16,504 nt of DNA from CAYQAE01 sp964415445 [NCBI: uncultured archaeon] (lineage in GTDB: Archaea > CAYQAE01). Shown here piece after piece: positions 1 to 7,401 of the stretch; within the stretch, counting starts at the first letter, position 1, and each line of letters begins with the position of its first letter. The stretch is taken from contig CAYQAE010000018.1 of the NCBI GenBank assembly GCA_964415445.1, forward strand, positions 1,739-18,242. Reading direction: 5' to 3'. Below the pieces are notes generated by a model. The model saw only the letters and a program-made list of their open reading frames with translations, did no database searches and was not told where the DNA came from. The translations under genes were made by a program, and so were the position numbers.

Positions 1-1
1 T

Positions 2-1060
2 ATTTATCATGATTTTACTAAAGAAACTAATTTAGACATAATTATTTTATTCAAAGATAAAGGACCAACCGAGGCTAAAATTTATGATGGACAATTTCAT
101 ATAATAGTGAATCCTAATCTTTACACTAACGAATATAATATTTCTAACTATTTTTATCTCTTTGAGCATGAAATTATTCACCGCTGGAAAATGCCTGTTA
201 TATCTTTAATTTCAAAAGAAGGAAATTTAGGACTTTTTAAAGAATCAATTAGCCTATTTCAAGATTTTATGATATTTTGTAACGGATTAGTAGATGAAAA
301 ATATGTAGAAGAAATATTAAATCTTTATGATTTTACCTATGAATATAACCAAAATATGCATGCAATCATAGCTGCATTTCATGATTTTTTAGAAAATAAA
401 TACGACATCAAAATCGAGCGATATTGTAATACATCTCCTATTTTAAAAGGAATCTCAAGCGAATGGTCATTTTCCTATATTAAAAATCTATTTTTATCTC
501 TTTTTGAAAATATTGATAAAAAATGCTTTGAAAACAATCATTTAGAAAAAATTGAGTTATATAAACTGGCAATTGAAGAATATTGCAAGTTTTGCAAAGA
601 TAATTTCAATTGGAAAACGATTGAATTAGAAGACACTATTTTTATAAAAAATTCAAATACTCATAAATTATATTTAAAAATTGATACTACCAACGAAATT
701 TGGCCACCTGAACTATTCGAATGCAGAGTAAAATATTTAATAGATTATTTTAATGAATATAATACTGAGACAAAATTAGAGAAGATATTAAAAATAATGA
801 AATTAGAAACTGAAGCAATAGAAAAAGAATCTCCAAAAAAGCTTTCTAAATGTATGAAAAATCTTTTTGATTATGTTTATAACGGAAACGAAGGGAATGA
901 TATTTTATTAAAAAAAATGGATATTCTTTCTGATTTATATCCAAAAATTGAAGAATATAATAAATTTAAATCAATTTTAAATGAAATATCAGATAAAAAT
1001 AAAATATTAGACGAAAAAATAGATTTTGAAGTTTTTGATGGTGGCAATATAGATTTTTAA
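2..1060 (+). CDS. Uncharacterised protein with HEXXH motif, 5' end outside the window
   Basis: The reading frame is open to the left edge, so the gene is truncated at its 5' end. A GTG at 107 is in frame, but the protein-like sequence before it (for example LDIIILF, then IYDGQFHIIVNP) suggests the true start lies upstream. The clearest motif is HEIIH at 167-181, in the context YLFEHEIIHRW. HEXXH is the zinc-binding and catalytic motif of zincin metallopeptidases, and the preceding hydrophobic strand fits their usual edge-strand-then-helix layout. The third zinc ligand is not obvious; Glu or Asp about 20-30 residues later (KESISLFQDF) is a candidate. The remainder is Lys/Glu/Asn-rich and probably helical, with no signal peptide or membrane segment visible in the part present. 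It ends 4 bases inside the converging gene. A metallopeptidase role is inferred from one short motif; I do not recognise the family. Confidence 0.72.
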   Translation: MYHDFTKETNLDIIILFKDKGPTEAKIYDGQFHIIVNPNLYTNEYNISNYFYLFEHEIIHRWKMPVISLISKEGNLGLFKESISLFQDFMIFCNGLVDEKYVEEILNLYDFTYEYNQNMHAIIAAFHDFLENKYDIKIERYCNTSPILKGISSEWSFSYIKNLFLSLFENIDKKCFENNHLEKIELYKLAIEEYCKFCKDNFNWKTIELEDTIFIKNSNTHKLYLKIDTTNEIWPPELFECRVKYLIDYFNEYNTETKLEKILKIMKLETEAIEKESPKKLSKCMKNLFDYVYNGNEGNDILLKKMDILSDLYPKIEEYNKFKSILNEISDKNKILDEKIDFEVFDGGNIDF

Positions 1061-2541
1061 GTTTCAAGATCATTTATTTCATTATTTTCTGTATTTTCAG
1101 GCATTTCTGAATTTATAGAAATTCTAAGATCATTAAAATCATTTAAAATATTATCAAAACTATAATTATTAATTTCTAAATTTTCACTATATGTCTTTAA
1201 TTCTTCAAGAGGCATTAAAAGTTTGTTTAATTCAGTTTCAATACCACTTTTATCAATATCTTCTATGTTAGAAAGATTTTGTAAACCTTCAAGTATTGCT
1301 TTTGCAGCAAAAATCTTCATTTCTGGTTTTATATTTTCTGATTTATCCGCTTTAATTATATCAATAAGAGGAGAACATATTTTATCAATGTCATTTGGGT
1401 TATCAACAAGTAATTTCTTAAAATCTTCAAATGTTCCATCTTTTACATAATCCACTGATCCTATAATTTTATTTGATATCTCTGGACCTATTTGACTCAT
1501 CTTATCTGAAATTTTGAGGTTTTTATCATATTCTCCAGAATTATATATATTTCCTATTTTAAAATTATTTTCATATGGCATTATTTGATAGTTTTTTTCA
1601 TTTTTTAGATCATCAGATATTTCTTCAATTGAATTATCAACATTTTTTTCGCCACCAACTAGAGGTTGTTGATATGATGGGTTAGTAGCCTCTGCTGCGG
1701 GTATTGATATTTCGGGAGGGATATGCACTATTTTAGGATCAATTTTAGGGAATAAATCTTTTTCTAGTTGATCCAAATATGATTTTGTTTTTGAATATAG
1801 ATCTGATTTTTCAATTATTTCTTTAATGTGATCTGAAACCTCTTTAGGAATATCTAAATTTAAACCAACTGCTTTCTTAATAGAATCAACTAATTCATTT
1901 TTAGCAAAAATTTCTGTTCTCTTATTAATATCAGAATCAAGAATTAATTTTTTTAATTTAGAAGAAAGCTCTTTAACTAAATTTTCCTCACCATGTAACT
2001 TCTTGGCCAATGGAATTGCTTCTATTAACTTAGAAAATTCACCTTTTACTTCAAATACTGATTCTTTAGGATCATCTATTTTAGCTTTAATAAAATTTAT
2101 AATTTGATCCGCTTTTTCTTTTATAACTTCACGAAAATCGTGAGATTTTGTTTCAATATTATCAATATCATTTGAATTAATAATTTCTGAAGTTGGTTCT
2201 TGAGCTTTAAAAATATCTTTCTCTTTTAAATCTATTTTAGGCCCCAATAATTTTTCTACTAATTTTTTTTCTAAATCATTAAGAGTTAAATTCTTAAAAT
2301 TTGATTTAAATTTTAAATTATCTATCTTAGCTTTAATACTTTTAATTTCTTCTTCTGGAGTAAGATAATGTTTTGGTTTCTTATCATAAAGAAAATCTGG
2401 TCCATATGCCGGATTTAGATTAGAAGATTTATCAGGAAAATCTGGTGGATTTAAATCATTTATTTCAATATTATTTAGATTTTTATTATCTTCTGGATTT
2501 CTTATAGAATCAAATATTTTAGCTAGTTCTTTTTTCTTCAT
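1057..2541 (-). CDS. Large Lys/Glu-rich hypothetical protein
   Basis: I do not recognise this 494-residue protein. It is highly charged, rich in Lys, Glu, Asp, Asn and Ile, has almost no Cys or Trp, and shows no signal peptide or membrane segment. The N-terminal 60 residues hold a Pro/Asn-rich stretch (NPPDFPDK, NPAYGPDF). Next comes a probably helical block with repeated Lys-Ile/Leu patterns (LEKKLVEKLLGPKIDL, then a similar stretch at LEKDLFPKIDPKI). A Pro/Gln linker around PSYQQPLVGG separates this from a second helical half. I chose the ATG at 2541 over an in-frame TTG at 2577 because ATG is stronger and the TTG would start right at the predicted transcription start. The gene converges with the HEXXH-type gene and overlaps it by 4 bases. 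A scaffold or coiled-coil role is possible but unproven. Confidence 0.7.
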   Translation of the reverse strand: MKKKELAKIFDSIRNPEDNKNLNNIEINDLNPPDFPDKSSNLNPAYGPDFLYDKKPKHYLTPEEEIKSIKAKIDNLKFKSNFKNLTLNDLEKKLVEKLLGPKIDLKEKDIFKAQEPTSEIINSNDIDNIETKSHDFREVIKEKADQIINFIKAKIDDPKESVFEVKGEFSKLIEAIPLAKKLHGEENLVKELSSKLKKLILDSDINKRTEIFAKNELVDSIKKAVGLNLDIPKEVSDHIKEIIEKSDLYSKTKSYLDQLEKDLFPKIDPKIVHIPPEISIPAAEATNPSYQQPLVGGEKNVDNSIEEISDDLKNEKNYQIMPYENNFKIGNIYNSGEYDKNLKISDKMSQIGPEISNKIIGSVDYVKDGTFEDFKKLLVDNPNDIDKICSPLIDIIKADKSENIKPEMKIFAAKAILEGLQNLSNIEDIDKSGIETELNKLLMPLEELKTYSENLEINNYSFDNILNDFNDLRISINSEMPENTENNEINDLET

Positions 2542-2596
2542 TTTGCTGCCCTTCTTATATTTTATATTCTTCTTCAAATATTAAATTGCAAAACAT

Positions 2597-2606
2597 CATA
2601 TATAAA
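2597..2606 (-). promoter_or_regulatory. Probable TATA box for the Lys/Glu-rich gene
   Basis: The minus strand reads GTTTATATAT here. Archaeal transcription normally begins about 26 bases from the centre of the TATA box. That predicts a start near 2576 and a leader of about 35 bases before the ATG at 2541. The leader holds GAAGGGC shortly before the start codon, a weak Shine-Dalgarno match. Confidence 0.45.
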
Positions 2607-2656
2607 CTTGACGTTGTAAAAAAAGATTTTATATGAATTCTAATCTTTACAAATGT

Positions 2657-2753
2657 TTAAATATTATATTTAAGATCATCTATAAAGTTCTTTTTAGATG
2701 ATTTTATCATCTTTTTTCTATTCAATTGAATAGTTTAGTTTCATTGAAACTAA
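2657..2753. repeat. Cluster of four adjacent palindromes between divergent genes
   Basis: Four inverted repeats lie within 97 bases: TTAAATAT-T-ATATTTAA at 2657-2673, AGATGAT-TTT-ATCATCT at 2696-2712 (followed by a T-run), the 16-base perfect palindrome CTATTCAATTGAATAG at 2718-2733, and TTAGTTTC-ATT-GAAACTAA at 2735-2753. A further ATCATCT at 2675-2681 can also pair with AGATGAT at 2696-2702, so two alternative hairpins are possible. The cluster lies upstream of both core promoters I predict for the flanking genes. It could be protein-binding DNA or a separate short transcript. The repeats are seen directly; their function is unknown. Confidence 0.6.
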
Positions 2754-2777
2754 TTTTTCACAATAAAGTGGACCTAG

Positions 2778-2785
2778 TTTATAAT
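2778..2785 (+). promoter_or_regulatory. Probable TATA box for the 63-residue ORF
   Basis: TTTATAAT is centred about 31 bases before the ATG at 2813, which predicts a transcript starting only a few bases before that codon. This nearly leaderless layout is common in archaea, and it supports the ATG at 2813 over the upstream in-frame TTG at 2726. Confidence 0.4.
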
Positions 2786-2812
2786 AAAATTAAAATAAAA
2801 AAAGTGAAAAAA

Positions 2813-3004
2813 ATGGGATTTTTAAAAATAATAAAAGGCATAGAAGACTCTGGGAGAGCTATCGCCCAGAGTATTATAGGAGAAATTATTCATGGATTAT
2901 ATAATGAACTGGGAGAAGAAAAACCTTATTATATTATTAAAAAAGAAAATAATATAAAAAGGAAAATACTAGTCATCCAAAACCTAGAACTAATAAAACA
3001 TTAA
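2813..3004 (+). CDS. Small orphan ORF (63 residues)
   Basis: I do not recognise this short protein. It begins MGFLKIIKGIEDSGRAIA and continues through an Ile/Gly-rich segment (QSIIGEIIHGLYNELG) that could form an amphipathic helix, then a basic C-terminal third (KKENNIKRK). There is no clear membrane segment or signal peptide. The frame stays open further upstream, to a TTG at 2726, but that extension would run through two of the palindromes and has no support. The ATG sits at a good distance from a TATA-like box, and a T-rich tract follows the stop. Codons for SGRAIAQ coincide with a G+C-rich inverted repeat (2847-2872), so a structured RNA is a real alternative to a protein. Confidence 0.45.
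   Translation: MGFLKIIKGIEDSGRAIAQSIIGEIIHGLYNELGEEKPYYIIKKENNIKRKILVIQNLELIKH
2847..2872 (+). repeat. G+C-rich inverted repeat inside the small ORF
   Basis: ACTCTGGG at 2847-2854 and CCCAGAGT at 2865-2872 are perfect reverse complements separated by a 10-base loop. The stem has 5 G/C pairs of 8 and stands out in surroundings that are almost all A and T. In A+T-rich archaeal genomes, local G+C enrichment with a stem often marks structured RNA. Here it overlaps plausible coding sequence, so both readings stay open. Confidence 0.5.
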
Positions 3005-3022
3005 TTTTTCTTTTTTATTTTT
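3005..3022 (+). terminator. T-rich terminator after the small ORF
   Basis: Three runs of 5-6 T (3005-3009, 3011-3016, 3018-3022) follow directly after the stop of the small ORF, with no strong stem before them. Archaeal RNA polymerase terminates at such T-rich tracts. The tract reaches the end of the converging PP-loop gene. Confidence 0.45.
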
Positions 3023-4007
3023 ATACCATATATGAATAAAATTCTCTAATATCTTTAGATTTAATTTCTAATTCTTTTTTGCCACATCTTACTTTTATTT
3101 TATCTTCATATTTTGAATCAGAATATGCTGAAGTAATTTCTGCGGCTAATTTTAAATCATCAGAAGAAAATATTCCATCCACAACAGTAATAGGACCAGA
3201 AATATCTACTACTTCACATGCTATTTTATCTTTAGCATACCTCTCAAGCCAGATATTTTCTTCTTCATCTCGACCCACAATTAATTTTAGATCATTATTT
3301 ATCCTAAAATGCCTACCATACTTTAGTGCGTAAATATCTTTGATATTTATCTTCTCAATATGTTTAAAATAATCTCTAAGCTTTTTTTCAAAATTATTAT
3401 CACACAAAAGACAACCACCAGCTGGTGATTCATATTCTGAAATTCCTAATTTCTTAGCTAAATCCATCTGAATTTTTCGAGATCTACCTTGAATTGAAAA
3501 TAACTTATCTCGATCAACTATACCTTGCTTCTCAATCTCTGTCTTATCTAAAAGTTTTGCAGATAACGGCCTCAATATTCTATCAGCTAATCCACTTTCT
3601 GTCTCAATTAATTTAATCTCTTTTTTATGCTGAGACTTAGGACGTTGTCCCAACACTTCACCTGTGACTAAAAAATCAGCACCAATTTTTTGCATATGTT
3701 TTTTTGCTTGCATAAACATATATATCCTACAATCAATACAAGGATTTATCCCAGATCCATATCCAAATTTAGGATTTTTAACTAAATTAACATAATCGTC
3801 TCCAAATTCAATAATATCCAACTTAACAGAAAATTTATTACACAATTTTTCAACTAATTCTTTTGATTTGTATGATTTTCTACTAAAGAATGGAGTTACA
3901 AAATAAAGTGCTCTAACTTTAATACCTAAATCAAGCATAATTTTTAAACAAAGACTACTGTCTAAACCACCAGATAACAAAACTAAGGCTTTTTTAGAAT
4001 CTTTCAA
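3021..4007 (-). CDS. PP-loop ATPase, ThiI/MnmA-like, with NFACT-R-like C-terminus
   Basis: This 328-residue protein is a PP-loop adenylating enzyme of the kind that activates a nucleoside for sulfur transfer in tRNA modification. Visible motifs are the PP-loop SGGLDSS (residues 12-18), GINPCIDCR with Cys90 and Cys93, GEVLGQRPKSQ (116-126) and ESPAGGCLLCD with Cys199 and Cys202. The two CxxC pairs could hold a metal or an Fe-S cluster, or carry sulfur. The C-terminal part (about 205-328) contains KYGRHFRI and IVGRDEEEN, like the NFACT-R-type RNA-binding domain found fused to such enzymes. The only start available after an upstream in-frame stop is a TTG at 4007, with GTGAT three bases before it, matching the archaeal Shine-Dalgarno. 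It lies 26 bases after trpA and is probably the last gene of the trp transcript. The RNA substrate and modified base are not known. Confidence 0.8.
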   Translation of the reverse strand: MKDSKKALVLLSGGLDSSLCLKIMLDLGIKVRALYFVTPFFSRKSYKSKELVEKLCNKFSVKLDIIEFGDDYVNLVKNPKFGYGSGINPCIDCRIYMFMQAKKHMQKIGADFLVTGEVLGQRPKSQHKKEIKLIETESGLADRILRPLSAKLLDKTEIEKQGIVDRDKLFSIQGRSRKIQMDLAKKLGISEYESPAGGCLLCDNNFEKKLRDYFKHIEKINIKDIYALKYGRHFRINNDLKLIVGRDEEENIWLERYAKDKIACEVVDISGPITVVDGIFSSDDLKLAAEITSAYSDSKYEDKIKVRCGKKELEIKSKDIREFYSYMV

Positions 4008-4033
4008 TTTATCACAACTTTAGAAAAATTCCA

Positions 4034-4816
4034 CTATTTTAATGTTTTTTTACTACTTTGTTTAAGACTTAAAACAAATTTTTCTAATTTAGATAAGTCT
4101 CCATCTTTTATTAATTTAACAATCGCACTCCCTACAATTACCCCATCTGCACCGTATGATAAAACTTCTTTAACATGTTTTGGCGTAGATATACCAAATC
4201 CTAAAGCTATAGGGATTCTTCCTTTTGCTATTTTTTTTACTTTAGATATTAAATTTTTGATATCTTTTGAAATCTCATCTCGCGCACCAGTCACCCCTAA
4301 GGTAGATACTAAATATAAATATCCATCAGATTTTTCTACTATTTTCTCTATTCTTTTATCAGGTGTAGTTGGAGCAATTAAAAAAATCAAAGAAAAATCA
4401 TGCATCTTAGTTATATTATATAATTGGTCTGCTTCATCTATCGGCAAATCTGGAACAATTAAACCTTGAACTCCATTATATTTAGAATCTAAAACAAATC
4501 TCTCAAGTCCATATTGCAAAACTAAATTATAATAGGTCATAAAAACTAGGGGCCCACGCTCTTTTAAATTAGAAGCCATCTTCATTGCTTTTTTAGTATT
4601 CATTCCGCAATTTAATGCTCTCTCTGAAGATGCTTGAATAGTTGGGCCATCTGAGATAGGATCAGAAAATGGAATACCTAACTCTAGGATATCGGCACCA
4701 CAATCAAATAATTTATGAGCTATAACTAATGACTTATCAAAATTAGGATCTCCAGCTGTAATAAAAGGGATAAATATGCCTTCATCTTTTTTAAAAACGT
4801 CTGAAATACTATTCAA
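4034..4816 (-). CDS. trpA: Tryptophan synthase alpha chain
   Basis: TrpA cleaves indole-3-glycerol phosphate to indole and glyceraldehyde 3-phosphate and passes indole to TrpB. The protein has 260 residues, the usual size, and a TIM-barrel sequence. Visible signatures are FITAGDP (18-24), the catalytic Glu in [10 protein letters not shown] (Glu45) and the catalytic Asp in SDGPTIQ (Asp56). Later come VPDLPIDE, the phosphate-binding stretch around [16 protein letters not shown] and GVIVGSAIV. The start is a TTG at 4816 that overlaps the trpB stop (TTGA). The N-terminus aligns well with typical TrpA starts, so no longer or shorter start is needed. Overlap with trpB implies translational coupling and matched amounts of the two subunits. 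Confidence 0.96.
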   Translation of the reverse strand: MNSISDVFKKDEGIFIPFITAGDPNFDKSLVIAHKLFDCGADILELGIPFSDPISDGPTIQASSERALNCGMNTKKAMKMASNLKERGPLVFMTYYNLVLQYGLERFVLDSKYNGVQGLIVPDLPIDEADQLYNITKMHDFSLIFLIAPTTPDKRIEKIVEKSDGYLYLVSTLGVTGARDEISKDIKNLISKVKKIAKGRIPIALGFGISTPKHVKEVLSYGADGVIVGSAIVKLIKDGDLSKLEKFVLSLKQSSKKTLK

Positions 4817-5997
4817 ACCTTACCACCTAAATAATCTTGAACGATATGAATATCCTTATCTCCCCGACCTGATAAATTCACTACTACAATTTTATCTTTA
4901 GATAATTTCTTTGAAATTTTTATTAAATAAGCAATAGCATGAGCAGATTCTAGGGCAGGCATTATCCCTTCAGTCTCTGATAGAATTTTAAATGCATCCA
5001 TTACCTCTTTATCATCTGATGCGACAAATTTAATTCGATTTGAATCTTTAAGAGAAGATAGCTCAGGACCAACCCCAGGATAATCTAGACCTGCTGATAT
5101 ACTATGTGAGAGCTGAATTTGTCCAAATTCATCTTGCAAAAGATAGGTATATGCACCATGTAGGACTCCTTGTGTTCCTCGACTTAGAGTTGCAGAGTGT
5201 TTTTTGGTATCTATTCCCTCACCACCTGCTTCTACCCCTACTAATTTTACATCTTTATCTAAAAATTCATAAAATGAACCAATTGCGTTACTTCCGCCTC
5301 CAACACAAGCTATGATATAATCAGGTAACTTTTTTTCAATTTCTAAAATTTGTCTGTGAATTTCACTTCCAATAATTGATTGAAAATTTCTAACTATCAT
5401 AGGGTAGGGATGTGGTCCAACAATTGATCCTATACAATAGTAGGTAGTCTCAATATTTGTGACCCAATCTCGCATAGTCTCATTTATTGCATCCTTTAGG
5501 GTCATAGAACCTGATTTTACTGGATGGACATCTGCTCCATATAATTTCATTCTAAATACGTTTAATTCTTGACGTCTCATATCTTCTTTTCCCATATAAA
5601 CTTCACATTTTAGACCTAGCTTAGCTGAGGCAATAGCTGTGGCAACTCCATGTTGGCCCGCGCCAGTTTCTGCAATTATGCGTTTTTTCCCCATTTTTTT
5701 AGCTAAAACAACTTGACCGATAGTATTGTTAATTTTGTGAGCACCACTGTGACATAAATCTTCTCTCTTTAGATAAATTTTAGGACCTAACTTTTCAGAT
5801 AAAGATTTAGCAAAATATAGAGGAGTTGGTCTTCCAACATAATCTTTTAGATATCCAAATAATTCTTCTCTAAATGATTTATCATCCTTTAATTTAAGAT
5901 AAGCTTTATTGAGCTCTTCAAGTGCATGAATTATAGTTTCAGGTACAAATTTACCCCCGTATTTATTAAATTTACCCCTCTCATTAGGTTTTATCAT
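4813..5997 (-). CDS. trpB: Tryptophan synthase beta chain
   Basis: TrpB condenses indole with L-serine, using pyridoxal phosphate, to give tryptophan. It has 394 residues, as expected for the TrpB1 type that pairs with TrpA. The PLP-binding lysine is Lys88 in HSGAHKINN. Glu110 in AETGAGQHG is the catalytic acid-base. GGGSNAIG (233-240) binds the cofactor phosphate, and NLSGRGDKD near the C-terminus is conserved. The start is ATG, 2 bases after the trpF stop, with GTGAGGT just upstream as ribosome binding site. The 3' end overlaps trpA by 4 bases. No key residue is missing, so the enzyme should be active. Confidence 0.97.
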   Translation of the reverse strand: MIKPNERGKFNKYGGKFVPETIIHALEELNKAYLKLKDDKSFREELFGYLKDYVGRPTPLYFAKSLSEKLGPKIYLKREDLCHSGAHKINNTIGQVVLAKKMGKKRIIAETGAGQHGVATAIASAKLGLKCEVYMGKEDMRRQELNVFRMKLYGADVHPVKSGSMTLKDAINETMRDWVTNIETTYYCIGSIVGPHPYPMIVRNFQSIIGSEIHRQILEIEKKLPDYIIACVGGGSNAIGSFYEFLDKDVKLVGVEAGGEGIDTKKHSATLSRGTQGVLHGAYTYLLQDEFGQIQLSHSISAGLDYPGVGPELSSLKDSNRIKFVASDDKEVMDAFKILSETEGIMPALESAHAIAYLIKISKKLSKDKIVVVNLSGRGDKDIHIVQDYLGGKV

Positions 5998-5999
5998 GG

Positions 6000-6653
6000 C
6001 TAAGACCTCACGTTCTCAATTATCTCTGAAATTTTTTTTCTATCTTTTATCCCTGGCTTAATCTCTACACCAGAAGATACATCCACAGCATAAGGTTCTA
6101 CTTTATCAATTGCATCTAAAACATTATCTGTATTAATTCCGCCTGCCAATATAAAAGGAATTTCAAAAGATCTACAAATATCTGAACTTAAATCCCAATT
6201 ATGAATTTTACCTGTCCCACCTGCACCTTTTTTACCTTTGGTATCTAGCAAAATGGTATCTACTTTTGATTCAACATATTTTTCAATTTCAAAAATCGCT
6301 TGATCTGCTTTTGTATTTTGATCAATTGAATAACAATAGATCAAAGGAGAATTTATTTTTCTCCTAAGTTTGGAAATTATCTCTAAATCAACATCTCCAT
6401 GAAGTTGTAAGATATCAGCATTTGTTTTTTTCATAATATCTTTAGTCTTAGAATAAGATTCATATACTGTAACAGAGACCGATAATGCAAAGGGAGGCAG
6501 ATTTTCAATTATATCTTTTGCATATCTTTTTGAAATATTTCTTTTTGAAAGAGCTTCTACACCCACTACAAATCCAAGTGCATCTGCACCCATATTATGT
6601 GCATATAGGGCATCTTCAAAATTTTTAAGCCCACAAATTTTAATCTTAGTCAT
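6000..6653 (-). CDS. trpF: Phosphoribosylanthranilate isomerase
   Basis: TrpF isomerises N-(5'-phosphoribosyl)anthranilate to the carboxyphenylamino-deoxyribulose phosphate used by TrpC. The 217-residue TIM barrel shows the expected KICGLK with catalytic Cys7, then QLHGD (83-87), the catalytic Asp137 in [15 protein letters not shown], and the phosphate-binding LAGGI and DVSSGVE motifs. Its ATG lies 8 bases inside the end of trpC and is preceded there by GAGGAT, a Shine-Dalgarno-like site. It is a separate gene, not fused to trpC as in some bacteria. Confidence 0.95.
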   Translation of the reverse strand: MTKIKICGLKNFEDALYAHNMGADALGFVVGVEALSKRNISKRYAKDIIENLPPFALSVSVTVYESYSKTKDIMKKTNADILQLHGDVDLEIISKLRRKINSPLIYCYSIDQNTKADQAIFEIEKYVESKVDTILLDTKGKKGAGGTGKIHNWDLSSDICRSFEIPFILAGGINTDNVLDAIDKVEPYAVDVSSGVEIKPGIKDRKKISEIIENVRS

Positions 6654-7401
6654 TTATCCTCACATTAGACAATTTTCTAACTTCTTGATCCTTTTTTTTA
6701 GATTGCATTAATTTAGTTCCAACTAATACTGCATCTACACCATATTGAGCTAAATTGCTAATATTAGAAGTATTTTCAATTCCGCTCTCAGAAACTAATA
6801 TTTTAGAGTTATCTATAAATTGTGAAAGCTCTTTTGTAGTATCTAAATTCACTTCCAAAGTTTTTAGATCTCTATTGTTAATTCCAATTATTTTTGCACC
6901 TGAATTTAGAGCAATGTCCAATTCATTTTTGTTGTGCACTTCAGATAAAGCCTCAATACCTAATTTATAACATTCATTTAGGTAATCTTTGAGTTTGTTC
7001 CCCAAAAGCGCTACAATTAATAAAACTACATCTGCACCTAAATTGAATGAATCTTGAATTTCATCTAAATTAGAAATAAAATCTTTTCTCAAGATAGGAA
7101 TATTAACTTCCTTTGAAATATTATATAAATAATCAATATTTCCTCCAAAATAGTTATATTCAGTTAAAATTGATATTGAAGAGGCACCATTATTTTCATA
7201 AATTTTTGCTAAGTTTAGAATATTTTCAGATTCAAATTCGCCAAAAGATGGTGATTTTGGTTTAATTTCGGCAATTAAAGCAATTTTGCCCTCGTTATTT
7301 TTTTCTTTAATTTTTTCAGAAAGTGAATATACTTTTCTATTTCTCAGAGTTCTAACTTCTACTTTTTTTTTCTTTTTTACGATCTCATCTAATATATTCA
7401 C
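6646..7401 (-). CDS. trpC: Indole-3-glycerol phosphate synthase
   Basis: TrpC closes the indole ring, converting carboxyphenylamino-deoxyribulose phosphate to indole-3-glycerol phosphate with loss of CO2 and water. The 251-residue barrel carries IAEIKPKSPS (Glu45, Lys47), LRKDFI with Lys106, SEVH with Glu154, GINNRDL with Asn175, and SESGI with Glu205, so the catalytic set looks complete. The N-terminus has a run of lysines, as is common in this family. The start is GTG at 7401, overlapping the trpD stop (GTGA), and the gene end overlaps trpF by 8 bases. Confidence 0.96.
   Translation of the reverse strand: MNILDEIVKKKKKVEVRTLRNRKVYSLSEKIKEKNNEGKIALIAEIKPKSPSFGEFESENILNLAKIYENNGASSISILTEYNYFGGNIDYLYNISKEVNIPILRKDFISNLDEIQDSFNLGADVVLLIVALLGNKLKDYLNECYKLGIEALSEVHNKNELDIALNSGAKIIGINNRDLKTLEVNLDTTKELSQFIDNSKILVSESGIENTSNISNLAQYGVDAVLVGTKLMQSKKKDQEVRKLSNVRIND

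Noticed and set aside
1223-1450. Open frame on the + strand opposite the Lys/Glu-rich gene
   Set aside because: It is the complement of a well-supported long gene, has no family match and no promoter.
2726-2812. Longer version of the small ORF from a TTG
   Set aside because: The extension runs through two palindromes and lies before the probable TATA box.
3079-3333. Open frame opposite the PP-loop gene
   Set aside because: Antisense to conserved coding sequence, with no motif.
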